Source: Akkermansiaceae bacterium UBA2381 (GTDB lineage Bacteria; Verrucomicrobiota; Verrucomicrobiia; Verrucomicrobiales; DEV007). From it: a stretch of 64,000 nucleotides of DNA. The notes beneath the pieces were generated by a model that had not been told where the DNA came from, ran no database searches, and saw only the letters and a list, made by a program, of their open reading frames with translations. Shown here piece by piece: positions 18,101-25,752 of this stretch (the first letter of the stretch is position 1; the number at the start of each line of letters is the position of its first letter). The position numbers and the translations under genes were made by a program. The stretch covers positions 321,474 through 385,473 of the forward strand of contig DDSV01000024.1 of assembly GCA_002344215.1 (NCBI GenBank). The letters run 5' to 3'.

Positions 18101-18247
18101 ATCCTTCACCCGGTCGCCGTCGCCATCGTCGGAGGTCTTGTCTCTTCCACTCTCCTCGACCTCGTCGTCACCCCGGCCGTGTTCTGGCTCATCGGGGAAA
18201 AGGCCGCCGCACGATCCATTGCCCTGAACTCCAAAGCATCCCACTGA
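15113..18247 (+). CDS. Heavy-metal RND efflux pump, inner-membrane component (CusA/CzcA family)
   Basis: This 1044-residue transporter has the usual twelve-helix, two-porter-loop RND layout. It begins with IQFSLKNRAMVIAAALLVLLLG and has PGLAPEEVESLVTRPLENALLG and the fourth-helix motif GGIAVAIGMVVDDAIVDVENVFRRL. That helix motif has the CusA-like AIGxxVDxAIVxxEN form and not the DFGxxxDGA form of CzcA, which hints at a monovalent-metal (Cu or Ag) or unassigned subgroup. The N-terminal half lacks an obvious methionine cluster, so the substrate is uncertain. It completes an outer-membrane factor, adaptor and pump operon. Confidence 0.88.
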   Translation: MLNHLIQFSLKNRAMVIAAALLVLLLGLRTATELPVEVLPDMTKPTVTVLTESPGLAPEEVESLVTRPLENALLGVGGLDRLRSNSDVGLSLVFVEFDWGTDIYHARQLVQERLNSARLPDEVQSVMTPVSSLMGEILLVGLRSKDGAVPPMDLRTFAEWTVARRLQSIKGVAEVLAIGGGVKQVQVEPDPLRLQAEGVSLEELERAVSLSAGNATSGYLQSGPREIMVRNLAMTADPGEIASTLIKRVGERLIRIGDVAEVKYDVATMRGDAGIAIREAGDAGETPGVILSIDKAPGFDTLKLSAAIEAALDELRPGLPPGVEAVVLFRQGDFIESAIGNLKEAIRDGAIMVTIVLFLFLLNLRTTLITLTAIPLSFAITLLIFRGFDISVNSMTLGGIAVAIGMVVDDAIVDVENVFRRLRENAASDSPKPRLEVIATASSEVRSSILYATVLIILVFLPLLGLAGLEGRLFHPIAIATIVSMIASFVVSLTVIPVLCSFLLKPGEGREHRDGPLVRGLKRFTRATFLRAAFSAPLGVIGIVVLMVAGAAMLYPGMGKEFLPTFNEGSATISFASAPGTSLTQSNEVGKRAVELLLEIPEVKSVGRRAGRAERDDHVMPVSVNEFDVEFQDGGRDRPEVFAAIREKLGSIPGTFVNVGQPIGHRLSHMLSGVSAKIAVKIHGPDLPTLRRLGTRVKEAGQTVAGLTDINLEAQVAIPQVRIEVNRERARIEGLAPGLINEQVSRLLGGVVLGELREGETTIDLVMRLPESWRTWPERIGELLIETPDGRHLPLSLVADVHEVNGPNVINRENGQRRIVIGANTDERDLESLVSQWQQKVAESVVLPEGYTLRFEGEYLARQEASKRILILFGVVVAIVIVLLTNYFRSASLALQVMLNLPLAIAGALVFTWWKIDNISIATLVGFIAVGGVAARNGIMMISHYLHLMRHEGESFGIALITRGTQERLVPVLMTALSAGIALIPLVLAAGEAGKEILHPVAVAIVGGLVSSTLLDLVVTPAVFWLIGEKAAARSIALNSKASH

Positions 18248-18307
18248 ACTCTCCCGGTCAGTCGTCTAACTGACTACACCCTAAAAAACTAAAACTGACA
18301 TTACCCT

Positions 18308-18796
18308 ATGAAATCAAAACTCATCCTCGCCTTCGCCGCTCTCGGCCTGGCCCTTGCTCCAACCCTCCAGGCGGACAAAAAAGAGAAAGAAAAAGAACAT
18401 GATCACGATCATGAACACGAGAAGCGCGAAGCCGGCCCCAGCGGCGGTCGCGTCATTTTCTCGGTCGAACCGCACTTTGAGTTCTTTGTCACCGAAGACC
18501 GCAAAGTGAAAATCACCTTCCTCGGCGAAGACAAGAAGGCCATTGCTCCCGCAGAGCAAAGCGTCTCTGCCGTCGGCGGCGAACGTTCCAAGCCGACCAA
18601 GCTGGCCTTTGCCCTGGAGGAGGGATCACTTGTCTCCGATCAGGCACTGCCAGAGGGCGACATGATTCCCATCGTGCTGACGGTCAAGACGGCGCCGGGC
18701 GAGAAGTCCGTTGTTGAAAAATTCACGATCAATCTTGCCGACTGCTCCGAGTGCAAACACAAGGAGTACGCCTGCACCTGCGATCACGACCATTGA
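18308..18796 (+). CDS. His/Cys-rich periplasmic protein after the RND pump
   Basis: This 162-residue protein has a signal peptide (residues 1-22), a His-rich N-terminal linker (EHDHDHEHEK at about 30-39), a compact beta-rich domain (about 45-140), and a cysteine-rich end (DCSECKHKEYACTCDHDH) with four cysteines and two terminal histidines. It follows the efflux pump by 60 bases and probably belongs to the same cluster, binding or delivering metal in the periplasm. I do not recognise the family. A weak hairpin (GTCAGT/ACTGAC, 18257-18274) lies between the pump and this gene. Confidence 0.6.
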   Translation: MKSKLILAFAALGLALAPTLQADKKEKEKEHDHDHEHEKREAGPSGGRVIFSVEPHFEFFVTEDRKVKITFLGEDKKAIAPAEQSVSAVGGERSKPTKLAFALEEGSLVSDQALPEGDMIPIVLTVKTAPGEKSVVEKFTINLADCSECKHKEYACTCDHDH

Positions 18797-18827
18797 GTTT
18801 TTCCGGGACCGGGGGTGCGCAAGTCAG

Positions 18828-18856
18828 TTGATCCGCGAAGGGTCCTGACCCACAGT
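18828..18856 (+). promoter_or_regulatory. Candidate promoter of trmB (leaderless layout)
   Basis: TTGATC (18828-18833), a 17-base gap and CACAGT (18851-18856). The predicted transcription start falls on the ATG at 18864. The -10 match is weak, so the call leans on the same spacing seen at other genes in the window. Confidence 0.3.
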
Positions 18857-18863
18857 GCCCGCC

Positions 18864-19475
18864 ATGCCCAAGGTTGAGCCCTTTCCCTTCCCCAATGAGA
18901 TTTATCCCGACGAGTGGTTCGCCCGTCTCGGACGGGATGATCTCTTTCCGGGGGAGACTCCCATCGAACTGGATCTGGGCTGCGGGGACGGATCATTTCT
19001 CATCCGAATGGCGGAGCATTTCCCGGATCGGAACTTCATCGGTGTCGAGCGCCTCCTCGGCCGGGTTCGCAAGGTCAGCCGCAAAGCGATAAAAGCCGCT
19101 TTGCCAAATGCGCGGGTCCTCCGGGCCGACTCGAACTATGCGGTGAACTGGCTTCTCCCGCTCCGCTTCGCAAGCCGCATTCATTTCCTTTGCCCGGATC
19201 CGTGGCCGAAAAAGAAACACGCGGCCCGTCGCCAGATGTGCCAGATGCCTTTCCTCAAAGCTCTCCATGGCCTGCTCGAAGACGGCGGGGAATTGCTCTT
19301 TCTCACCGATGCACTTCCCTACTACGAAGAAGCGCTGGAGGTGCAGAAGGGATGCGACTTCTTCACACAGGAGCCGTGGAATGAGGGTGATTTTTTCTAT
19401 CCGAAGACCGACTTCGAAGAGCAATGGCTCGCCGAGGGCCGGACGATGAACCGCCTGCGTTTGCGGAAGCTCTAG
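18864..19475 (+). CDS. trmB: tRNA (guanine-46-N7)-methyltransferase
   Basis: This 203-residue enzyme methylates G46 in the variable loop of tRNAs using SAM. The SAM-binding motif is ELDLGCGDGSFLIRMAEHFP, the acidic ribose contact follows in FIGVER, and the family signature is FLCPDPWPKKKHAARR. The C terminus has FEEQWLAEGRTMNRLRLRKL, the usual substrate-recognition end. A GTG at 18855 would add three residues. ATG 18864 fits the promoter spacing better. Confidence 0.9.
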   Translation: MPKVEPFPFPNEIYPDEWFARLGRDDLFPGETPIELDLGCGDGSFLIRMAEHFPDRNFIGVERLLGRVRKVSRKAIKAALPNARVLRADSNYAVNWLLPLRFASRIHFLCPDPWPKKKHAARRQMCQMPFLKALHGLLEDGGELLFLTDALPYYEEALEVQKGCDFFTQEPWNEGDFFYPKTDFEEQWLAEGRTMNRLRLRKL

Positions 19476-19481
19476 TCAGAG

Positions 19482-20045
19482 TCAACCGATCTCCACTTCG
19501 GTCTTGCGAATCAGGACAGGCTCCTCGTCGCCGCCCGGCTCGTAAAAAAATCCGCAGCGTATCGTTCTGACGATGCGGGTGGATTGTTCGCCCGAGCTTC
19601 CTTCAACGATTTTGATACGGGCACGCATCGCTCCGTCGATCACGGTGCCGGCCGGGTAGTCGAAAGCCCGGAAGGAGCAGTTGGAGAGAAGTCCGTGAAA
19701 GTCGTTCTTCACGAGGGCGAGTTGTTCGATGATAGCTTCCTTCGTCTGACGGTCCCCGCTTTTCAGGACAAGCTCAAGCCACTCGATACTTTTGACGACC
19801 GCGTTCCCTACCGCCAGATCGCGATGCCGATCGTGCGGCGAGCGCCCCATTTCCACCATGGGCATAATCGGAGCAGTCGGATCATCGGTTTCCTCCTCCC
19901 TTTTGACGGAAACTTCCGGCGGGTTTTCCGGCACGAGGTCCTTTTTCCTCCCGACCAGAAAACCGGCAATCATTCCAAGAACGAGGAGGGCAAGACCCAT
20001 TCCAACGACGAAAGCAATGCTGAAGGATTCAGTCGGCTGGTCCAT
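19482..20045 (-). CDS. Membrane-anchored hypothetical protein with faint GrpE-like C terminus
   Basis: This 187-residue protein has one N-terminal membrane helix (about residues 9-31), a polar linker, a helical segment (VVKSIEWLELVLKSGDRQTKEAIIEQLALVKNDF) and a beta-rich end (residues 125-187). The tail RIVRTIRCGFFYEPGGDEEPVLIRKTEVEIG has the shape of the GrpE C-terminal beta domain (TVxExLxxGYxLxDRVLRPAxVxV), but the match is weak and could be chance. It is convergent to trmB and lies directly downstream of bioD on the same strand. Function unknown. Confidence 0.45.
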   Translation of the reverse strand: MDQPTESFSIAFVVGMGLALLVLGMIAGFLVGRKKDLVPENPPEVSVKREEETDDPTAPIMPMVEMGRSPHDRHRDLAVGNAVVKSIEWLELVLKSGDRQTKEAIIEQLALVKNDFHGLLSNCSFRAFDYPAGTVIDGAMRARIKIVEGSSGEQSTRIVRTIRCGFFYEPGGDEEPVLIRKTEVEIG

Positions 20046-20055
20046 GAGAATTCAA

Positions 20056-20682
20056 TTAAAACAGATTGAGGAGACCCTCAGCGTCATTGTCAAAGACATC
20101 AAGCCCCGGCAGAATCTCCCTCAATACTCGAGCATTCGACTGACAGGATAAATCAGAATCCGCCGCGAGGTCATTCAGAAAAATTCCGCAACATTCAAGA
20201 CCCTGCGCTTGAATCGCCCTCACCGTGAGAAGGGTGTGGTTGAGGACGCCGAGCCGGTTCGCCGCCACCACCAGGACAGGCAGCCCCAGCATCTTCGCCA
20301 GGTCAGCCATGGTTCGTTCGTGATCGAGCGGAACAAACCATCCCCCGGCTCCCTCGACGATGACGAACTCTTCGCGGTTGGCGAGCGTCTTGAAGGAGGA
20401 GCGGATCCCATCGAAGTCCAGCCGGATCGGAGGGGTCGCGGCGGCTGGAGCGAGCGGTTCGGGAAGCGTGAACGGATTCACCTCGTCGAGGCTTAAACCC
20501 GACTCCAGGCCTCCGGAGGCCGACAAAATTGCGGTCGAATCCTCACGTCCCCCACACTCGACGGGTTTCATACCCACCGCCCGGATCCCCTTGGACCGCA
20601 GCCCCTCAATGAGACGAGTCGTGACCCAGGTCTTGCCCACGCCGGTGTCGGTGCCGGCAATAAAAACGCCCTTCAGCTTCAT
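20056..20682 (-). CDS. bioD: Dethiobiotin synthetase
   Basis: This 208-residue ATP-dependent enzyme closes the ureido ring to make dethiobiotin, the second-last step of biotin synthesis. It has the P-loop FIAGTDTGVGKTWVTTRLIEGL, the GMKPVECGG substrate loop, EGAGGWFVPL and VVAANRLGVLNHTLLT. Other biotin genes are absent from the window; instead it overlaps the end of glmM (ATGA at 20679) and closes the cdaA operon. Its product links loosely with accB (biotin carrier) elsewhere in the window. Confidence 0.9.
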   Translation of the reverse strand: MKLKGVFIAGTDTGVGKTWVTTRLIEGLRSKGIRAVGMKPVECGGREDSTAILSASGGLESGLSLDEVNPFTLPEPLAPAAATPPIRLDFDGIRSSFKTLANREEFVIVEGAGGWFVPLDHERTMADLAKMLGLPVLVVAANRLGVLNHTLLTVRAIQAQGLECCGIFLNDLAADSDLSCQSNARVLREILPGLDVFDNDAEGLLNLF

Positions 20683-22046
20683 TCCCCGATTTCCGCGCGG
20701 ATTTCTCCAGCAATCAAGTCCGCCTCGCGGTTGATGTAGTCGGCGTCTCGCCCCTCGATAAGAAGACGCAGGAGCGGCTCGGTCCCGGAATATCGCAGGA
20801 GCACCCGCCCGGCGGACCCGAGCGTTTTCTCCACTTCGCCGAGACGGGCGGCGGCGGCGAGTTCCGCAACCGGAACCTTGCGGGAGACGCGGATATTACG
20901 CTGGGCCTGGGGGAATTTCGACATGACACGACGAAGCTCGCTGAGCGGTTTGCCGCTTTCCTTCATCATGCGCAGCAACTGCACGGCGGCGACGATTCCA
21001 TCCCCCGTGGTGTTGAAGTCGTGAAAGATGAAATGACCGCTTTGTTCACCCCCCAGATTGTAGCCTTCCTTGCGCATTGCCTCGATGACATAACGATCTC
21101 CGACACCGGCGCGGACGACTTTTCCTCCGGCGGCAGTAACGGCCTCGTCGAGTCCCGCGTTGCTCATCACCGTCGCGACGAGCGTGTTCTTGTAAAGAGT
21201 TCCCGCCTTGATCATTGAAAGGGCGGCGATGGCCATGATTTCATCTCCATCGAGGACCTGACCCTCTTCATCGCACATGAGAACCCTATCCGCGTCGCCG
21301 TCGTGAGAGACTCCGACGTGAGCTCCGGTCTCTTTCACAAACGCTTCGATCACGGAGGGGTGGGTGCATCCGCAGTCGAGATTGATGTTGATGCCGCTCG
21401 GATGGTGATGCGAAGAAAGAACCTTCGCGCCGAGGGAACGGAGGATCGCCTCGCTCGTCTGGAAACTCGCTCCGTTCGCGGTGTCGAGCGCGATCACCAT
21501 TCCTTCGAGGAGATCGGAGTCACCGGCAGCACACTCCCTGACAAAGGCGACATACTTCTCCGTGGCGCCGTCGATGGCCGAGATGCGCCCGACGGGCCCT
21601 GATCGGGGCGAATCCTGACCCGTGAGAATTCGTTCCTCGATCTCCAGTTCGAGAGCATCATCAAGCTTGTAGCCATCGGGACCGAAGAACTTGATACCGT
21701 TGTCCTCAAAGGGGTTGTGTGAGGCGGAGATCACCACGCCGAAAGCGGCACCCGACTCCTTTGTCATCATGGCAACAGCAGGCGTCGGAATGACCCCGGC
21801 GAGCTGCACGTCGATTCCCCGCGAGGCAAGACCCGCGGCGATCGCACTCTCCAGCATATCGCACGATTGGCGGGTATCCTTTCCGATGACCACAGTAGGC
21901 CAGATCCTCTCTGCACCACGCCTTGAGAGAAACGTTTCAGCCACCGCCTCACCCAGTTTAACGACAAACCCGGGTACCAGCGGGTGCTCATTGGCCCTTC
22001 CCCGAATGCCGTCCGTTCCAAAAAAGCGTTTCGTTTTTTCACTCAT
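20679..22046 (-). CDS. glmM: Phosphoglucosamine mutase
   Basis: This 455-residue enzyme converts glucosamine-6-phosphate to glucosamine-1-phosphate for peptidoglycan and LPS precursors. Landmarks are FGTDGIRG at the N terminus, the phosphoserine loop VISASHNPFEDNGIKFF, the metal loop DGDADRVLMCDEEG, the sugar loop GGEQSGHFIF and the phosphate-binding RYSGTEPLLRLLIEG. An in-frame start at 22100 would add 18 residues. MSEKTKRFFGTDG is the typical N terminus. It follows cdaA and a small YbbR-like gene, the widespread c-di-AMP and cell-wall arrangement. Confidence 0.93.
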   Translation of the reverse strand: MSEKTKRFFGTDGIRGRANEHPLVPGFVVKLGEAVAETFLSRRGAERIWPTVVIGKDTRQSCDMLESAIAAGLASRGIDVQLAGVIPTPAVAMMTKESGAAFGVVISASHNPFEDNGIKFFGPDGYKLDDALELEIEERILTGQDSPRSGPVGRISAIDGATEKYVAFVRECAAGDSDLLEGMVIALDTANGASFQTSEAILRSLGAKVLSSHHHPSGININLDCGCTHPSVIEAFVKETGAHVGVSHDGDADRVLMCDEEGQVLDGDEIMAIAALSMIKAGTLYKNTLVATVMSNAGLDEAVTAAGGKVVRAGVGDRYVIEAMRKEGYNLGGEQSGHFIFHDFNTTGDGIVAAVQLLRMMKESGKPLSELRRVMSKFPQAQRNIRVSRKVPVAELAAAARLGEVEKTLGSAGRVLLRYSGTEPLLRLLIEGRDADYINREADLIAGEIRAEIGE

Positions 22047-22109
22047 GTTCCAAAGGCGGCGAATCTCCCGGGGCGGACTGAACGGTTCAACGTGAAACAA
22101 GGCCTGACT

Positions 22110-22376
22110 TCAACCTTTGACGGCACCTCCGGGAACGGGTGTGGCCGGAATGGGAACGGGGATGGGAGGCGGAACGAGAGGTCCGAGAAGCGTCTCATCC
22201 AGGACCGGTCCCGTCGCGGGGCGCGCCGGTGTCACCGTCCCGGTTCCGGGCACAGGGAATCCCTTGTTCCCCGAATCGAGGTGGGACTTGATCAGATACC
22301 AGACCGAAACCGCAATGAGAAGCGAGACCAGCTTGCTCCGCCAGTTGTCGGCCAGAAAGCGTTTAAGAGTCTCCAT
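22110..22376 (-). CDS. Truncated YbbR/CdaR-like membrane protein
   Basis: This 88-residue protein occupies the position of ybbR (cdaR), the regulator of the diadenylate cyclase. Its N terminus, METLKRFLADNWRSKLVSLLIAVSVWYLIK, is the typical YbbR membrane anchor. After that come only about 55 residues of low-complexity proline-rich sequence (PLVPPPIPVPIPATPVP) instead of the usual repeated YbbR domains. Its start overlaps the end of cdaA by 14 bases. It may still anchor or contact CdaA in the membrane, while the extracytoplasmic sensing part is missing. Confidence 0.65.
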   Translation of the reverse strand: METLKRFLADNWRSKLVSLLIAVSVWYLIKSHLDSGNKGFPVPGTGTVTPARPATGPVLDETLLGPLVPPPIPVPIPATPVPGGAVKG

Positions 22377-23172
22377 CTTCGCCCTCCTCTCCCTCTTCGG
22401 AATCCTGGTTGCTGAGAAGATCGTTCAATCGCTCCCTCAGCTCGTGTCCCTCCAGATCACGCTCGAGTTTTCCATTGATCGCCAGCGAAATCGCACCGGT
22501 CTCCTCGGAAACGACGAGAGCGATCGCATCCGATTCCTCGGTAATTCCCATCGCCGCGCGGTGCCGCAGTCCGATACTCTGGTCGCTCAGCTCACGCTGG
22601 ATGAGCGGGAAGACACATCCGGAACCGGCGATGCGCTCATCCGTCATGCGAACAATCATGCCCCCGTCGTGGAGGGTGGTTCCGCTATGAAAGACCGTGT
22701 AAATGAGTTCCGGACTGAGGAGACAATCCATCCTTGTTCCGGTTTCCAGATACTGCTTGAGATCGATTCCCCGTTCAATCGCGATGAGAGCACCGGTCCG
22801 CTTCCGTGAAAGGGTTTCAACGACCTCAATGAGCCGGTCGGCGAACTGGGCCCGGGTTCTTTCATTAATCGAGGAGAAAAGGCGATGGCTGCCCAGTTCG
22901 GCGAGGGCCCGCCTCAGTTCCGGCTGGAAAATGATGACTAGCGCGATCGCAAGGATGACCGAGACATACTTGAGCAACCAGCCGATCACCGTCAGATCAA
23001 GCCAGCCTGAAAGCAGGGTCATCCCGATGTAAATCCCGACAAGAGCCGTGAAAATCCTCGCCCCGCGGGTCGCACGGAAATAGCGGTAGGTGTTGTAGAA
23101 AATCACCCAGAGGATGATCACCTCAATGACCTGGCGCCAGTGAAGGCTGATGAACTGGGTCGTTTCTTCCAT
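22363..23172 (-). CDS. cdaA: Diadenylate cyclase CdaA
   Basis: This 269-residue membrane enzyme makes the second messenger c-di-AMP from two ATP. Three N-terminal membrane helices (about residues 15-80) are followed by the DAC domain with HDGGMIVR near residue 167 (the DGA position reads DGG) and the RHR motif in GLRHRAAMGITEESDA near residue 202. The C terminus is a charged, acidic tail (EEGEEGEDGDS). It heads the minus-strand operon cdaA-ybbR-glmM-bioD. The A-to-G change in DGA is conservative, so activity is likely. Confidence 0.9.
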   Translation of the reverse strand: MEETTQFISLHWRQVIEVIILWVIFYNTYRYFRATRGARIFTALVGIYIGMTLLSGWLDLTVIGWLLKYVSVILAIALVIIFQPELRRALAELGSHRLFSSINERTRAQFADRLIEVVETLSRKRTGALIAIERGIDLKQYLETGTRMDCLLSPELIYTVFHSGTTLHDGGMIVRMTDERIAGSGCVFPLIQRELSDQSIGLRHRAAMGITEESDAIALVVSEETGAISLAINGKLERDLEGHELRERLNDLLSNQDSEEGEEGEDGDS

Positions 23173-23319
23173 TTTCCAAGGCCCCCGCGTGCCGGAACCG
23201 ACAGAGGCGCGCTAAGATTAGCACCCCGTGGTACTTTTGCACCCGCGGTGGTTGGGAAAAGTTGGCCAGTAGCGGAAAATGAATGATTTGTTTCCCTGAT
23301 CCGTCTTCATCGCAACACC

Positions 23320-24051
23320 ATGATCATGAAATCAAACCGCGCCCTCATTCTGCATCTTCTCCCGTCCCTGCTCGCCACCGGCATCACCACCGCCCGGACA
23401 GCCGATGCGCCGCTGGTCGAGGAAAGCATCGTGAGCTGTCTGAAGATCGTCCAGGACCCTGACGGAGAGACCAATGTGCGCGACGGTGCCAGCCTAGAGG
23501 CAAAGATTGCGGGCAAAGTCCTCTCGGGCGGCCCGGTCTTCGTTGATCCGGAACCTGAGTCAGGCTTCCACCTGGTCTTTCTCGACAAGGAAGACGACCT
23601 GGAGGGTCGATACATCCACGGCAGCCGCTTGCAGGCCGTGAAGGACTGGAAGGCCTTCGGCCCCGAAGGTGATACCGGCCGGCTCAGTCATGAGGGCTTC
23701 GAAGCGGTCGTAAAGGATCCCGCCTTCGTCGCCTCCGAACATAAAATCTCGACCGACGCCAACGGCATGGTGCTGGTCGACGGAAAGAGCCCCTGGGGTC
23801 AGGACGGCGGAGAGCCGAACCGAAGCATAGTCCTCTCCGTATCGATCAACGGCAAGAAGGTGGCATTGCCAGCCGAGGCGACGGAAAACATCTATGAACC
23901 CAATTTTTCCACCCTCGTGCTCCTGACCCCCGGCGACCCTGCCGAACGCGCGGTCCTGATGATGGCGAACAGTGACGGGGCCGGAGGCTACTACCTTGTC
24001 TGGGCTTTTGAAAATGGGGTCTACCGTGGACGGGCCATGATGATGCCCTGA
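23320..24051 (+). CDS. Secreted SH3-like hypothetical protein
   Basis: This 243-residue protein has a signal peptide (to about residue 27; ATG 23326 is an alternative start) and an SH3-like segment (residues 38-80: CLKIVQDPDGETNVRDGAS then GKVLSGGPVFV), similar to bacterial SH3_3 domains that bind envelope components. The rest (residues 90-243) contains a beta-rich domain with LVLLTPGDPAERAVLMMANSDGAGGYYLVW. No enzymatic motif is seen. It stands alone between the cdaA operon and the VOC gene. Confidence 0.55.
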   Translation: MIMKSNRALILHLLPSLLATGITTARTADAPLVEESIVSCLKIVQDPDGETNVRDGASLEAKIAGKVLSGGPVFVDPEPESGFHLVFLDKEDDLEGRYIHGSRLQAVKDWKAFGPEGDTGRLSHEGFEAVVKDPAFVASEHKISTDANGMVLVDGKSPWGQDGGEPNRSIVLSVSINGKKVALPAEATENIYEPNFSTLVLLTPGDPAERAVLMMANSDGAGGYYLVWAFENGVYRGRAMMMP

Positions 24052-24072
24052 GGGCGTGTTCATAAGCCCGCC

Positions 24073-24101
24073 TTGACCTTGCCGCAGCCATTTGGCAAAC
24101 T
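24073..24101 (+). promoter_or_regulatory. Candidate promoter of the VOC protein gene (leaderless layout)
   Basis: TTGACC (24073-24078), 17 bases, then CAAACT (24096-24101). The ATG at 24108 is seven bases further on, at the expected transcription start. Confidence 0.3.
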
Positions 24102-24107
24102 CCGCCC

Positions 24108-24479
24108 ATGAATTCAAATCCCGTCGGCTGGTTCGAGCTCTACGTGCAGGATATGAGCCGCGCCAGAGCCTTTTACGAGGCTGTCTTCAAAACGACCCTT
24201 GAGTCGCTCCCCGGTACGGAGTACGAGATGTGGGCCTTTCCCGCGGACATGGAGCGCTACGGTTCGCCGGGCGCGCTCATCAGGATGGAGGGATGCCCGT
24301 CCGGTCCCGGCGGCACGCTCGTTTACTTCTCATGCGAGGACTGCGCCGTCGAGTCAGCCCGCGCGGCCGCTTCGGGAGGAAATATCTTCAAGGAAAGATT
24401 CTCGATCGGTCCCTACGGTTTCATCGCTCTCGTTCACGATACCGAGGGGAATCTCATCGGCCTGCACTCACGGGAGTGA
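24108..24479 (+). CDS. VOC family (glyoxalase/bleomycin-resistance-like) protein
   Basis: This 123-residue single VOC unit starts with VGWFELYVQDMSRARAFYEAVF and ends with FIALVHDTEGNLIGLHS, the paired beta-alpha-beta modules of the family. Putative metal ligands include the glutamate in WFELYV and the C-terminal region. The substrate is unknown; homologues range from dioxygenases to resistance proteins. It is convergent to ispF. Confidence 0.75.
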   Translation: MNSNPVGWFELYVQDMSRARAFYEAVFKTTLESLPGTEYEMWAFPADMERYGSPGALIRMEGCPSGPGGTLVYFSCEDCAVESARAAASGGNIFKERFSIGPYGFIALVHDTEGNLIGLHSRE

Positions 24480-24490
24480 GGCGGTCCGCG

Positions 24491-24970
24491 CTAGGCCATT
24501 GCCACGGAAACCGTCGCCAGCGCCGCAATTCCCTCGCGACGACCGACAAAGCCCATCGTCTCATTCGTGGTTGCTTTGATGCCGACGTCCCCGGGCGTAA
24601 TCCCGAGAGCCCCGGCAATGGCGGCTTTCATCGCCGGGGCAAATTTCATCACTCTCGGCTCTTCTGCGATGAGGGTGGAGTCGACATTTTCAATTCTGCC
24701 TCCGGCCTCTTTGACGAGCTCTGCAGCCTTCGCGAGGATCTTCAAACTGCTGATGCCCTCAATGGAGTCGTCCGACGGCGGGAACCAGTATCCGATATCC
24801 GGTTGCCCGATTGCCCCGAGGATCGCATCGGCGATGGCGTGGGAAAGAACATCGGCATCCGAATGACCCGCGAGGCCGCGATCGTGAGGAATCTCCACCC
24901 CGCCGAGGATGAGCCGACGCCCCTCGGCAAACTGATGCACATCGTATCCGATTCCGCTGCGGTATCTCAT
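24491..24970 (-). CDS. ispF: 2-C-methyl-D-erythritol 2,4-cyclodiphosphate synthase
   Basis: This 159-residue enzyme of the MEP isoprenoid pathway cyclises CDP-ME 2-phosphate. It has the zinc ligand motif D-x-H in GYDVHQF, the third zinc ligand in LAGHSDADVLSHAIADAILGA, the substrate loop DIGYWFPPSD and the CDP-binding KATTNETMGFVGRREGI. It sits downstream of an IMPase-family gene on the same strand with a four-base gap. Confidence 0.94.
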   Translation of the reverse strand: MRYRSGIGYDVHQFAEGRRLILGGVEIPHDRGLAGHSDADVLSHAIADAILGAIGQPDIGYWFPPSDDSIEGISSLKILAKAAELVKEAGGRIENVDSTLIAEEPRVMKFAPAMKAAIAGALGITPGDVGIKATTNETMGFVGRREGIAALATVSVAMA

Positions 24971-24973
24971 GAT

Positions 24974-25729
24974 TCAGGCGATTCCAGAGAGATCGAGCCT
25001 CCCGTTGCTGGAAATGATTCCGGATTTGTCGGCGTTTAATTCGGAAGTGACGAGCGTCACGATACCGCCGCCCCGTTCCACCATGAGCTGCCCGGCGGCG
25101 ATGTCCCAGATGCTGATCATCTCCTCAATGTAGGCATCGAGCCGACCACATGCGATATACGCCAGGGCGAGCGCGGCGCTCCCCATCATACGGGTTTTGC
25201 GGACCCGATGGGCAACTTCGCGATAACGTCCGAGCCCGGCGTCGATCGCTTCTTTTGATTTTGAAAATCCTATGGTGACGACCGCCTCACTCAGCGAGGC
25301 GCGATTGCTCGGCTTGATCGGTTTTCCGTTGCGGGTGGCCGGACCCTCGAAGTCGACGGCAAACATCTCATCCATCATCGGATCGTAGATCGCTCCGACC
25401 TTGAGTTCACCGCCCCGGCGCATTGCGATGGAAACACAAAAGTGGGGAATGCCGTAGAAGTAGTTCACAGTACCGTCGATAGGATCAACGATCCATTGGG
25501 TATCACTGTTCTGATCTCCGGCGATTCCTTCCTCTCCGTAGATGGCATGTGAGGGAAAGGTGTCGAGGATGCGGCTCTCGATCAATTTCTGACTTTCCAC
25601 GTCGAGAGCCAGCTTGATGTCATGATCATGCAGTTCATCGACGGAAAGGTCGCTTTCAAAATTGGAGCGCAGGAGTGCTCCCGCCTCCCGGGCGGCGCGG
25701 ATGGCGAGATCGAGTTCAGGTGAGGTCAT
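24974..25729 (-). CDS. Inositol monophosphatase family protein
   Basis: This 251-residue Mg-dependent sugar or inositol phosphatase has the metal motifs YGEEG, WIVDPIDGTVNYFYGIPHF and WDIAAGQLMVERGG. Candidates for the substrate are inositol-1-phosphate, histidinol phosphate or a nucleotide phosphate; the sequence does not decide. Start 25729 (MTSPELDLAIRAAREAG) is the usual N-terminal helix; an upstream ATG at 25768 would overlap the preceding acetyltransferase gene end by 16 bases. It is followed closely by ispF. Confidence 0.85.
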   Translation of the reverse strand: MTSPELDLAIRAAREAGALLRSNFESDLSVDELHDHDIKLALDVESQKLIESRILDTFPSHAIYGEEGIAGDQNSDTQWIVDPIDGTVNYFYGIPHFCVSIAMRRGGELKVGAIYDPMMDEMFAVDFEGPATRNGKPIKPSNRASLSEAVVTIGFSKSKEAIDAGLGRYREVAHRVRKTRMMGSAALALAYIACGRLDAYIEEMISIWDIAAGQLMVERGGGIVTLVTSELNADKSGIISSNGRLDLSGIA

Positions 25730-25752
25730 GGTTGGGAAATTCGTCGTTCCGG

